From contig BLLK01000049.1 in NCBI GenBank assembly GCA_021927905.1, positions 1 through 43,129 on the forward strand: a DNA stretch of 43,129 nucleotides, written 5' to 3'. The DNA comes from Chaetoceros tenuissimus (lineage: Eukaryota; Bacillariophyta; Thalassiosirophyceae; Chaetocerotales; Chaetocerotaceae). The notes beneath the pieces were generated by a model. That model did no database searches, had not been told where the DNA came from, and was given only the letters and a program-made list of their open reading frames with translations. The translations under genes were made by a program, and so were the position numbers. Of this stretch, positions 11,201-22,681 are shown one piece after another (the stretch's first letter is position 1; each line of letters opens with the position of its first letter).

Positions 11201-12208
11201 GAAGCTTCACCTCAATTGAATTATATGGATTATCCTAACCAAATCCTTGATGGATCAATTTTATTAATGTACAAGACTATCCCACGTACAGGAGATGCAA
11301 GTACAGAGAGAGGATTTAGGAATATGATAATTTCTATGACTGGTGTACCTCAAGATGTTACCAGTCAAGATGATAGAGATTATTTAGAAGAAGAATGTGA
11401 AAATTTGCAATATCTCTTTACCAAAGTTGTTCAAATTATTGCTGGAGATGAACCACTTCCAGTTGATCCAAATGAAGAGATTGGAGATCTTACTGAGGCC
11501 ATAATGGATGAAAATAATGCTATTAGTCAAGATGGAGGGATCACAATTGAAGTGCGTCAAGCTAGGATTGCTATCTTTCAGCAAGCATCAAGTGTCAAGT
11601 ACACAGAAACGTGGTGTGCAAGTATTGTGTATGCAATTTTGGAAGTAAGAAAGATATTTGAAAAGATTCGTAGAGAAGGTGGTAGACGTAATGCAGGTTT
11701 GCAATATGTACGAGAGAGAGATGTGACAGAGGACAGTCCGATGTTAGATATGAGTGAAGAGGTTGCAAATTCATTGACACATTTGTTTTCATTCTTGAGT
11801 AACAAGAATAAGATGCTTTCTCTATCAAGAATGTTGAATATTCATTGCTCTGATTTGAATAGGACAAAGAAGAAGACAGCTATTGATGTGTTGAATCGAA
11901 TCTTGAATTGTTATGCAGCAAAATATCATGACATCTTTGTAGAGGGAGATGTGGCTTTGTATCGCTTGCAAGAAGAAGTTGTTGATGAAGCAGCAGATGA
12001 ATTTATCAATGAAGGGTTTGGTGTAGATGGTGATCAATCTCGAGATCAATTGCCAGTTGAGTCACAAGAGTATTTGGATCAGCATGATATGGAAAGAGAT
12101 CGCCGTTCAGCAATGACTACTAGAAATACAACTAGAATCTGGACAGAACGCGAAGAAGTGCAAGAGGATAATATTTTGCAACAAGAGTATTTGAATAGAA
12201 GGGATTAA
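5281..12208 (+). pseudogene. Giant USP-domain element gene, copy 2 (four exons, nonsense mutation)
   Basis: Model: exons 5281-5632, 5715-5780, 5851-8786 and 8864-12208, 2232 residues to TAA. All introns are GT-AG, short (70-82 bp), and keep the frame (donors GTAAGA, GTGAGT, GTAAGC). Exon 3 carries a ubiquitin-specific protease domain (details under copy 3). Exon 4 adds about 1114 residues: an acidic Ser/Asp-rich start, then a long globular-looking region of unknown fold and a helical C-terminus. TAA at 6399-6401 replaces a Gln codon at residue 323, just after the QQDAREFL box, so full-length translation is blocked unless it is read through or an internal start is used. A conserved Gly before the His box is Met here (6864-6866). 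Exon 1 is present only in this copy. Predicted place of action is the nucleus, from basic runs; this is inference. Confidence 0.65.
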
Positions 12209-12857
12209 TACTACTTTGGTGAAAAGTTTATAATTTTTGAGTAAACATAATATAGTATGGAATAAGAGCATAGTCAAAATCATGGTTTCAAAAGCTACTT
12301 TTCATAGCAATAAATGTATATCATAAAGACAGTGAGGTGTGTCAACATAGTTTTTCAGTATGCTCAATGATATTCTTCAAAAAAATCCCCACTAAAAACA
12401 GTTTATGAAAACCTCAATTTTTACAAAAGACTTAGAGATTTTCAGAATAATGTGAAAAAATACAAGTCATGGGAAAAACTGAAAAATATTTGATGAATGC
12501 CAATTTCAATAGCAGAAATGAATTTGTCATGAAATTTAGAGTGGAATGGATAACCAACACTTATGGTATCACTTCTTGGAAAGAGGTGAAATTACAGATT
12601 ATACCATTGTCATATGGTGCGAAATGAAAGTAGGGGTTCGATTCCCAACCATCCGCAGTACTGTAAGTACGTACAGGAGACATAAAATGATGGTTTGGAG
12701 TTAAACAAAGAGATGTCCTATACAACAAAAGATGAAATTGTATGGTATGACCTCATAGAGGATCCTTGAGCTGTAGCTTGACTGACTTTCATTGTCTGGT
12801 CAAGAATACTAGAGAAATTCATACAATTGTCCCCCTGATTCTATGTAGTGTACTAAA
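12209..12857 (+). other. Element 3' non-coding region, first half (copy 2)
   Basis: Same content as 1034-1682. The tRNA-like segment with the perfect B box lies at 12547-12656. No ORF of note. Confidence 0.6.
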
Positions 12858-13351
12858 CTATGTACGTACAAGCCCAGTATGAGTGCCGTGTCCTACCAGT
12901 TGGAGTGTCATTGGGTATTTTGGACCTGTAGGGTACATGTAAGCTGTATCATGCCTAACATTCATTGTCAGGTCAAGAATACAAGAGAAAATCATACAAA
13001 GTTCCCCCGATTCCATATAATATGTTAAACTATGTACGTACAAGCCCAGTATGAGTGCCGTATCCTACCAGTTGAAGTGTCATTGGGTATTTTGGACCTA
13101 TAGGGTGCATATGAGCTGTGTCATGCCTAATATTCATTGTCTGGTCAAGAATACAAGAGAAAATCATACAAAGGTCCCCCGATTCCATATAATATGTTAA
13201 ACTATGTACGTACAAGCCCAGTATGAGTGCAGTATCCTACCAGTTGGAGTGTCATTGGGTATTTTGGACCTATAGGGTGCATATGAGCTATTTCATGCCT
13301 AACATTCATTGTCTGGTCAAGAATACAAGAGAAAATCATACAATAGTCCCC
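12858..13351 (+). repeat. 172-bp tandem repeats, element 3' region (copy 2)
   Basis: Units start at 12858, 13030 and 13202, 172 bp apart. Private substitutions relative to copies 1 and 3 include CAGGTC for CTGGTC near 12970 and GTTGAAGTG for GTTGGAGTG near 13074. Confidence 0.85.
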
Positions 13352-13592
13352 CAAACAGTAGAAAATGATCATGTTTTCATATCATACTGTCAATAAGAGT
13401 AATTTAGCCTAAATCAGAAATAGCCAATGACTGTCTATGATGATATCTTTGCGGGCCTATAGCATTGGATGTGGATGGGGCCTCTAAAAACTAAAGATGG
13501 GCCCCTATTCAGCAGAAAATTCTCTATCTAGGCCATGTTTCAGATTGTTCATAGCTCAAAAATGATTTTGCAAATAGCCATGGATGAGAATA

Positions 13593-13621
13593 CTAACCCT
13601 AACCCTAACCCTAACCCTAAC
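13593..13621 (+). repeat. Interstitial telomeric repeats (CCCTAA), 29 bp
   Basis: CTAACCCTAA... for 29 bp (4.8 units), starting at the same element position and ending in the same register (CCCTAAC) as the other two tracts. It is followed by unrelated TTGCAGATTT-type repeats. Confidence 0.97.
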
Positions 13622-14155
13622 TTGCAGATTTGGATTTGCAAAATTATACTTGCAGATTTTCATTTACAAAATTGTACTTGCAGATTTGGATTTGCAGATT
13701 TTCATTTACAAAATTGTACTTGCAGATTTGGATTTGCAAAATTGTACTTGCACCTTTATACTTCAAAAATTTGATTTGTAAAATTGTACTTGCAGCTTTT
13801 TATTCACAAAATTGTACTTGCAGATTTTTACTTCAAAATTTATACTTACAAAATTATACTTGCTTTTTTGTACTTCAAAAGTTGTATTTGCTCAATTGTG
13901 CTTACAGATTTTCATTTACAAAATTGTACTTGCAGATTTGTACTTCAAAAATTGTACTTGTAGATTTAAACTTTAAAAATTTGATTTGTGAAATTGTACA
14001 TGCAGATTTTTATTTCAAAAATTTGTACCTGCAAAATCATATTCATAGCATAATACTTGTGAATTTGTACCTGGTAAATCTTACTTATAGCAATATACCT
14101 GTAAAATTGGTAACAGAAGCCCTAACCATGGTGATTAAATTTGTTTTCAAATGAT
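13622..14155 (+). repeat. Degenerate short repeats around AAAATTGTACTTGCAGATTT
   Basis: Roughly twenty diverged copies of a short T-rich word (ACTTGCAGATTT / ACAAAATTGTACTTGC). Open frames here simply reflect the repeat and its lack of stops; they give low-complexity LYLQIWICKI-type translations and are not called as genes. Confidence 0.75.
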
Positions 14156-14313
14156 TAGAGCTTGGTAACAAAAAATGTTATGTCAGAAATTGCGCCCTAA
14201 TTCAATGACAACATGTTTTCCCTTTACATAAAATGGATTTTTTTTAGACAGCACTTTTGTGTTCTCAGTTAGAACAGGGGAAATAATCAGGATATTCACA
14301 AATAACACCCTGA

Positions 14314-14451
14314 GAAATTTATAAATACAAAATGAATTGGAAAATTTGATTGTAGTCCTCTTCTGGTTTGTGCTAGTCCAAAGAAATTTACAAATACAAA
14401 ATAAATTGGAAAAAATTGAATATAGTCCTCTTCTGGTTTGTGCTAGTATTA
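14314..14451 (+). repeat. 69-bp direct duplication
   Basis: Two adjacent units start at GAAATTTATAAATAC (14314) and GAAATTTACAAATAC (14383). Both contain TAGTCCTCTTCTGGTTTGTG. The surrounding 14156-14553 holds no supported gene. Confidence 0.7.
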
Positions 14452-14553
14452 ATCAATTCTAACAAAAATTTTACTTGTAATAGGGGATTTGTAGAAATTA
14501 CCTAAAAGAATTTTCTTGTAAAGATGTGCTTTTAGAAATAAAAATTATTGTAT

Positions 14554-14623
14554 TTGCAAAATTGTACTTGCAAAATTGTACTTGCAAAATTGTACTTGCA
14601 AAATTGTACTTGCAAAATTGTAC
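14554..14623 (+). repeat. 14-bp minisatellite TTGCAAAATTGTAC x5
   Basis: Five perfect units, a cleaner version of the words in 13622-14155. An 18-bp perfect palindrome (TACAATTTTAAAATTGTA, 14634-14651) follows. Confidence 0.95.
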
Positions 14624-14939
14624 TTGTGAGAAGTACAATTTTAAAATTGTAGGTGCAAACCCCATACTGATTGGTATATGTTCAAATTACACTTAGGTGG
14701 AAGATAGTCCGATCAAATCAGGTAAGATTGTTAGGATTTCTTTAGATGAATGATGATCTTTTTCTGAAAATAATATTCTCACTGATAAATTATTGTCTTT
14801 TAGACATTGATACTGTTGTGCATACTCCTACTGGGGGTGATGAAGTAGCTTTGACAGGTGGAGTATCAAGTGAGTTAATTTATTTTATTTACATATGCCT
14901 CTTATCATTCATTTACTAATGATGTACTTTCCAAAAAAG

Positions 14940-17900
14940 GTTTGGCGAAAACATGGAGTGGTACAGGGAATCCTCCGGGACATTCCATGCATTCCGCAAA
15001 TGATGGGGAACGGACTGAGAGAACACACCATGGTCAAGATAACAACTTGTCAAATGGAAACAACAATTCCAGTGAAGAAAGTAGTGACGAGAGTGATGGT
15101 GATGATGAACCGCCAGCTCATAACTTTACTGAAAATCAACCATGTAATTTCAATGGAGGAACCAATAAGTGCTATGTGGTGGCGGTATTGCAATTATTGT
15201 TTGCATGTCCTTTGCTCATGAGAAGAATTTTAGCCTTGCGTAAGCGTATGCGAGATGTAGAACCAACCTCTCCTTGTCGTCTTACAGATGAGTTACTTCG
15301 CCTTTGTTACCGAGGAGGTTCTACCTTTGGAAAGACTGATGAAAGGTTCTTATATCAAAACATAAGTGCAGTTGTGAATCATATTGTCAATAAAGAGGAA
15401 ATTGCACATAGTGGTTCATCTATGGCATCTACATCATTCAGATCAAAATGGAAAAGTAATGACCAGCAAGATGCTCGTGAGTTTCTACAAGTACTTCTTG
15501 AATATGTTCGCCAAGAATTGAGGTCAGCTGCTGTTGATGGTCAAGAAGATTTTGACTTACTGCAAATTGAGCAACATGTTATGTCTTATTACACATGTCA
15601 AAAATGCTCAACTGATTGGCATAATAATCTCCGTCGTGAAGATATTGTTCATGTCCCAGTCAATAAAGAAAAATCAATACAACATGAATATGATGATCTT
15701 TACATTCCTATTGAGGTTGAGTTGACATGTCAAGTTTGTTGTAATGATGGTGTTCGAAAGGAAAATGTCAAAAAAAAAGATACGTTATACAATGAATCGA
15801 GTACACTCATCCTTCATCAATTGAGATACAGTATGAATTATGAAACTGGAAAAGTTGAAAGAAACAATGCTTCTGTTCCAATTGAATTTGAACTAAATAG
15901 AAAAGACAAGAAATTAAAGTTGCGAGCAATCATTCGACATCATCCAAGTCGAGGTAAAGGATTAGATTCGGGACATTATTGGGTGTTCCGCCGTGCTTAT
16001 GGTATGAATGATAATATTTGGTATGTTGTCAATAATGAGAATGAGACAAGAATGATTGATATGAATGGTGATCAAGAGACATTTGATGATCTACTCTTGT
16101 CAGAACATTCCTATGTGCTCATCTATGAAGAGGAAAGTAAAGATTCTGAGTTGTCGCAACATGAGAGAGCATACATTGAAAAACTTTCTCTGAACGATAA
16201 GTATTTTCCAAAAGAAAAGATTCAACCAACAAATCCATATCTTCTGAAACGTGAAAAGGAGAGAGAAGCTATGAAACATCGATACTTTGAAGCTAAGGAT
16301 ACTTCTGATAGGTTTCTTCAACGAATAATTGATCATCAAAAAAAGGATCTTATTCGTGTCAAGGGAAAACAATTTCTAGATAAAAAGATTATTCAATCAC
16401 AACAAAAGTGGAAGTCTGATGGTGAAATGAGAAATAAACTTGATCCAGATAGAACAAGATTTACAGAAGAAAAGTTCAAGGAAATAGGAAAGAATGAAGT
16501 TGGTAGAGAAATTCACAAAACTAAGCAACAAATGAGAAACAAGGAATTAGAATTAAGATCATTGGATCGAGGGATTACCAAAATGGTAAAGGATAGAGAA
16601 GAAAATCCTATTGCAGCAACAGAGAGAGCTCGAGCTGTCCTTGACGGAATAAAGCATCCAACGCGTCATATAGTTCCAAAAGCCAAACAGAAGAAAGATC
16701 TTTCTCCACTTGATTTAGCAAAGATGCGACAAAAGATACAAGATCCAAAAATTATGGATGCATCAATATTCGCAAGACACATACCAACAGGCCGTATGAG
16801 AGATAGAAATTATACTCATAGTCCTGGAGAGGATCTTCGTCGAAGATACAAGAATCAATACATGTCCATCCACCAAACCAAAAAGCAGCAACAGAAAGAA
16901 GCTAATCGGGAAGCACAAATAAAGAGACAAGGCCAGCTTACAAGGATTAGACGCATTTCAGAACATAAAAGAGAAGCTCCAGCAAGAGGAAGGCAAGTGA
17001 ATATTTTTGCTAAGTCTGCACCAGCAAAAGCAGATCCAAAACCAAATTCTGAAAATGACACTACTACTGGGATTGGTGTTGCAACAGGTAATGATCCTCC
17101 ACCGAGTGAAAATGGTTACTCTTCTCCGCAGAATGATGATATTATAGATAGAGGTCTTGATAGTCCAGCCACAATTCAAAGAGCTACATCACAAGATATT
17201 TTCAACTTTGCACATCCGCATACTCCAAATGAATCAATATCTGATCTATCCAGAAAGAAAGATGATAAGAGTAAGAAGAAGAAAAGCAAAGATAAGGTTC
17301 CAAAAAAGGGGAAAAGCACTAACCCTAAGAAGGGTTCTAAGTCCAAGCAGCAATCTTTAATTCCTTTCCCTAAGAAGAAAGAAAAAACCCAAAAGGCAAA
17401 TGAAGAACCAAGAGTTGAATTGAAAAGAACCCATCATGTAGATCAAAGACAGGATAGAGGTAATTCAGATGTTTCCTTGTTTTATGACTTGGGATTGTTT
17501 AATGATCCAGAGAAAGAGGAGATAGCAAAGAAGAAGGATGTAGAAGCAACCTCCGATGACATGACTGAAGCTGTGAGACAAGTGTCTGTGAAAAAACCAA
17601 TTCTGAAATTGAACAAGAAATTGGTTGCTGAATCAAAAGAATCTAATGAAAAGAATGATACAGATGACAATATTATTGATTTGATTTCTAGTTCTTCTGA
17701 AGAAGAGGATAATGTAGAAGAAGATAAGACTGCTGTGGAGAAGAAGACTGCTGTTGAGAACCCGACCAATAATGAGAACCAGACTGATAATGAGAATCAG
17801 ACCGATAATGAGAAGAAGAATCCAGAACTTATTGATTTGTCTATTTTATCAAGTAGTGAAGATGAATCAGATAGGGTAAGCTAAAAAGAGCAGTTTCTAT

Positions 17901-20900
17901 TATGTTCATCTTATTAAGTTGGAACAAACTAATTATTATTTCTTCCGGTCAGGGTTCTGATGTAATTATCGGTTACTGTACAAGTGTTCCCAATCAAGTA
18001 GTCGAAACTTCTCTCTTTGATAGACTTTTTACCAAGAATGAGCAGCAACTGCATATTATTCCAGAAGATGGTAGTGAGGTCAAAAGTCTTCTTACTGATC
18101 ATGCACCAAAAGACCAAGATTCTGACTCTGATTATTCCATGTCTAGTAATGAAGATTCAGATGAGTCAGTTCAGAAAAATAATGAACACCGAAGTGGTAA
18201 CACACAAAGCAATGTTCCCGAAGCATTTGATACTAGCATGAGAGATGCAGATAGTATTGGTGATGGTTCTAATAATGATGCCAGTATCAATGATCCCGAT
18301 GAAGAAGTCTTGTGTGTAGGGCGACATAGACTAAAAATGCAATTTGATATCCATGATCAGGTAGATGTTGATGGTGTCAAAATCAACTTAGAGTTTACAT
18401 CCAAATCATATGAAGATGCTAGAGAGAATTATTTCAATGATCCTAGTGTCGACACAGATGTAGAGGCTGAAAAATTGCAGTATTTGATTGCAAATCGAAT
18501 GTTCTTCAATCTATTCACAATGAATTTCTTAAGTGTTTGTGGATCTGCCAGTGAGGTACAGCCATTGCAATCTTATACAACCATGGAAGACTTGAAAGAT
18601 AAGTACAGTGTCAAACGAGGGAATCGGCCAGTGAATAAGCAAGTCCCTAGTTATGTTGTGGGAGAAGAGTTGGTTGTCTGTCAAGGAACAGTGGGTATAT
18701 CAACTCATAATACATCAGTGGATACCCCAACAGGGTTATCATTAGAGGATCTGGAAGAGCATGCAGATACATTTGTTCCTAAACGATTTGTAAAATTCTT
18801 GAAGGTATATGGAAAACATCCTCATGCAGAGTTGTATAATAAGTGTATGCAGCAGAGACGAATCCTTGGTCCAAATTGTTTGAAGAAAAGTAACCTTACC
18901 TTTCGTGATGTCATGGTTGCACTTCTTGCAGCAAGACCAAGGTTTGTTTCTTTGACTATGCTTTTTGGTACAAGATCATATATCTTTCAAAAATGTGGAG
19001 CATATGATGGACTCATGGACTGGTTTGATGAAGTACCAGAAATTGACATGAAGAAGCGTCTTGTACGTATGGACTTGGCTTACACCATACCAAATAAGCC
19101 AAATTCAATTTATCAGTGTTCCTCTACCATTGACGGCATTGATTACACTGGGATTCAGACGTATGAGGTTTTTCATAATCCTGTAAATGGTATTGGAAGA
19201 TGCAATAAAATTTTCTACAATGAAAAAACACCACAAAGACAAAGGACTGGAAATGTGACATTGGAATTCCCTAATTTCTACAAGAGGGGATCGGAAAGGG
19301 ATATATCAAAGTTTAAGGTGTATCTCACAAGAGCTCATTTGGTAAAACAATATTCTCATTTCAGTGGTCAATACAATTTGAGAGAAAAAATAAAAGATCT
19401 TACAGTACGTCAAGCTCAGGTTATGATATCAACCCTTGAAAAGTGCTTTCTTGAACAAATGGAGTACCTGCGTGAACATGGTGACGACATACGTATGGAA
19501 GCTACCATTGTTTCTGTATATCCACATGCCGATGATGCAGATGTAAGGAATATTCAACTCAAGGATCGGCATAAATTTAGAACCATTACAGATTGGGAAG
19601 AAGCGTGGCTTGAAAATTTAGAATGGGCTGTGTCTTCCTTTAATCAACAATTATTCAATGTTGCGATAGAATATGTTGGTTCGCCAGATGATTATGTTGT
19701 TGGATTTTACCATGCATTACAACTAATGAGGATTGAATTGAAAAAAAGAAGCATCACAAAGTTATCAGACTTGGAACCAAAGAATACAATTCTTTATTAC
19801 TTGGCATATCTCATGTCTGTATTGAGAGGATATGCTGGAGTTGCAGGAACGAGGCATGGACAAGCCTATAGAGAATTTATTATTGATCCGCCCTATGGAA
19901 CCTATTACGACCCTAGTGGGATCACATACCTATTACATCAGGAAGCTATGGATCTTGCCAGTGAGCCAGGTATTCTCATTGACCAAATATTTCATGTCCC
20001 AACTGAACTAGGTGAAACATTATTGATGCATAAAATTGCCTATGAGTTAATCTTGTCATACAATGAGGAAACACGTGTAGGATACGAAGAACTAGTAGCC
20101 ACCTACAGTGATAGAACAAGAAGTGAGCAAGAACGGTCAAGGGCACATCAAATGATGACTGTACGTTTGAAGGAAGTGTTAGAAACCCGACAATACCTTT
20201 TGTTGCGAGCAATGAATACTAGTGTTTATGTTCCAGATCAAAGGCGACATGAACTTACCAAGTACTATGAGGGAATGAGACATGTCCTTGAAGCTTCACC
20301 TCAATTGAATTATATGGATTATCCTAACCAAATCCTTGATGGATCAATTTTATTAATGTACAAGACTATCCCACGTACAGGAGATGCAAGTACAGAGAGA
20401 GGATTTAGGAATATGATAATTTCTATGACTGGTGTACCTCAAGATGTTACCAGTCAAGATGATAGAGATTATTTAGAAGAAGAATGTGAAAATTTGCAAT
20501 ATCTCTTTACCAAAGTTGTTCAAATTATTGCTGGAGATGAACCACTTCCAGTTGATCCAAATGAAGAGATTGGAGATCTTACTGAGGCCATAATGGATGA
20601 AAATAATGCTATTAGTCAAGATGGAGGGATCACAATTGAAGTGCGTCAAGCTAGGATTGCTATCTTTCAGCAAGCATCAAGTGTCAAGTACACAGAAACG
20701 TGGTGTGCAAGTATTGTGTATGCAATTTTGGAAGTAAGAAAGATATTTGAAAAGATTCGTAGAGAAGGTGGTAGACGTAATGCAGGTTTGCAATATGTAC
20801 GAGAGAGAGATGTGACAGAGGACAGTCCGATGTTAGATATGAGTGAAGAGGTTGCAAATTCATTGACACATTTGTTTTCATTCTTGAGTAACAAGAATAA

Positions 20901-21297
20901 GATGCTTTCTCTATCAAGAATGTTGAATATTCATTGCTCTGATTTGAATAGGACAAAGAAGAAGACAGCTATTGATGTGTTGAATCGAATCTTGAATTGT
21001 TATGCAGCAAAATATCATGACATCTTTGTAGAGGGAGATGTGGCTTTGTATCGCTTGCAAGAAGAAGTTGTTGATGAAGCAGCAGATGAATTTATCAATG
21101 AAGGGTTTGGTGTAGATGGTGATCAATCTCGAGATCAATTGCCAGTTGAGTCACAAGAGTATTTGGATCAGCATGATATGGAAAGAGATCGCCGTTCAGC
21201 AATGACTACTAGAAATACAACTAGAATCTGGACAGAACGCGAAGAAGTGCAAGAGGATAATATTTTGCAACAAGAGTATTTGAATAGAAGGGATTAA
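14940..21297 (+). CDS. Giant USP-domain element gene, copy 3 (open, 5'-truncated)
   Basis: Exon 3 equivalent 14940-17875 and exon 4 17953-21297, joined by a GTAAGC...TTCCGGTCAG intron. Short remnants of exons 1 and 2 lie at 14697-14721 and 14804-14869. The exon 1 frame meets a TAG at the truncation point (14694-14696), so any product needs an internal start; the exon 3 frame opens with TTG at 14942, not ATG. Counting from there, USP features are GTNKCYVVAVLQ (catalytic Cys77), QQDAREFL (175-182), Cys pairs CQKC (219-222) and CQVC (263-266), GLDSGHYWVF (His345), WYVVNN, and YVLIYEE (391-397). This is the full C19 deubiquitinase signature, so isopeptidase activity on ubiquitin is likely. A Lys-rich linker follows, then SIM-like motifs near 911 and 963. 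The exon 4 region is unrecognised and its protein is identical to that of copy 2. Confidence 0.7.
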
Positions 21298-21946
21298 TAC
21301 TACTTTGGTGAAAAGTTTATAATTTTTGAGTAAACATAATATAGTATGGAATAAGAGCATAGTCAAAATCATGGTTTCAAAAGCTACTTTTCATAGCAAT
21401 AAATGTATATCATAAAGACAGTGAGGTGTGTCAACATAGTTTTTCAGTATGCTCAATGATATTCTTCAAAAAAATCCCCACTAAAAACAGTTTATGAAAA
21501 CCTCAATTTTTACAAAAGACTTAGAGATTTTCAGAATAATGTGAAAAAATACAAGTCATGGGAAAAACTGAAAAATATTTGATGAATGCCAATTTCAATA
21601 GCAGAAATGAATTTGTCATGAAATTTAGAGTGGAATGGATAACCAACACTTATGGTATCACTTCTTGGAAAGAGGTGAAATTACAGATTATACCATTGTC
21701 ATATGGTGCGAAATGAAAGTAGGGGTTCGATTCCCAACCATCCGCAGTACTGTAAGTACGTACAGGAGACATAAAATGATGGTTTGGAGTTAAACAAAGA
21801 GATGTCCTATACAACAAAAGATGAAATTGTATGGTATGACCTCATAGAGGATCCTTGAGCTGTAGCTTGACTGACTTTCATTGTCTGGTCAAGAATACTA
21901 GAGAAATTCATACAATTGTCCCCCTGATTCTATGTAGTGTACTAAA
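21298..21946 (+). other. Element 3' non-coding region, first half (copy 3)
   Basis: Same content as 1034-1682, with the tRNA-like segment at 21636-21745. No ORF of note. Confidence 0.6.
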
Positions 21947-22440
21947 CTATGTACGTACAAGCCCAGTATGAGTGCCGTGTCCTACCAGTTGGAGTGTCAT
22001 TGGGTATTTTGGACCTGTAGGGTACATGTAAGCTGTATCATGCCTAACATTCATTGTCTGGTCAAGAATACAAGAGAAAATCATACAAAGTTCCCCCGAT
22101 TCCATATAATATGTTAAACTATGTACGTACAAGCCCAGTATGAGTGCCGTATCCTACCAGTTGGAGTGTCATTGGGTATTTTGGACCTATAGGGTGCATA
22201 TGAGCTGTGTCATGCCTAATATTCATTGTCTGGTCAAGAATACAAGAGAAAATCATACAAAGGTCCCCCGATTCCATATAATATGTTAAACTATGTACGT
22301 ACAAGCCCAGTATGAGTGCAGTATCCTACCAGTTGGAGTGTCATTGGGTATTTTGGACCTATAGGGTGCATATGAGCTATGTCATGCCTAACATTCATTG
22401 TCTGGTCAAGAATACAAGAGAAAATCATACAATAGTCCCC
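21947..22440 (+). repeat. 172-bp tandem repeats, element 3' region (copy 3)
   Basis: Units start at 21947, 22119 and 22291. One private change is GAGCTATGTCATG near 22376, where copies 1 and 2 have GAGCTATTTCATG. Confidence 0.85.
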
Positions 22441-22681
22441 CAAACAGTAGAAAATGATCATGTTTTCATATCATACTGTCAATAAGAGTAATTTAGCCTA
22501 AATAAGAAATAGCCAATGACTGTCTATGATGATATCTTTGCGGGCCTATAGCATTGGATGTGGATGGGGCCTCTAAAAACTAAAGATGGGCCCCTATTCA
22601 GCAGAAAATTCTCTATCTAGGCCATGTTTCAGATTGTTCATAGCTCAAAAATGATTTTGCAAATAGCCATGGATGAGAATA

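Larger units (their letters stand above)
2501..13592 (+). mobile_element. Subtelomeric element copy 2 (longest copy)
   Basis: This unit lies between two telomeric tracts and ends at the same 3' point as the other copies. The part shared with copy 3 starts at 5606. The left arm (2501-5605), with two short ORFs and exon 1 of the giant gene, is seen once in the window, so its membership in the element is inferred from position between telomeric tracts and common strand. No terminal inverted repeats, LTRs, poly(A) tail or target-site duplications are visible. The introns are retained, which argues against simple retrotransposition of a spliced mRNA. Confidence 0.65.
14695..22681 (+). mobile_element. 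Subtelomeric element copy 3 (5'-truncated)
   Basis: Matches copy 2 from 5606 onward at a constant offset of 9089, about a dozen differences seen by eye over 8 kb. Homology stops abruptly inside exon 1 at AGGTGGAAG (14695). It lacks the promoter, the start codon, most of exon 1 and the two 5' ORFs. The 3' end joins telomeric repeats at the same nucleotide as the other copies. Confidence 0.8.

Noticed and set aside
8864-12208. Reverse transcriptase or DNA polymerase in the exon 4 protein
   Set aside because: I looked for a YxDD box, a DTDS-type box and GIY-YIG residues and found none that fit.
13535-14154. Overlapping + strand ORFs of 65-174 residues
   Set aside because: They translate degenerate T-rich repeats into low-complexity LYLQIWICKI strings, and one starts inside the telomeric tract.
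17346-17371. PCNA-binding (PIP-box-like) word QQSLIPFP in the USP linker
   Set aside because: Spacing fits Q-x2-L-x2-F, but the second aromatic is Pro, so it falls short of the consensus.
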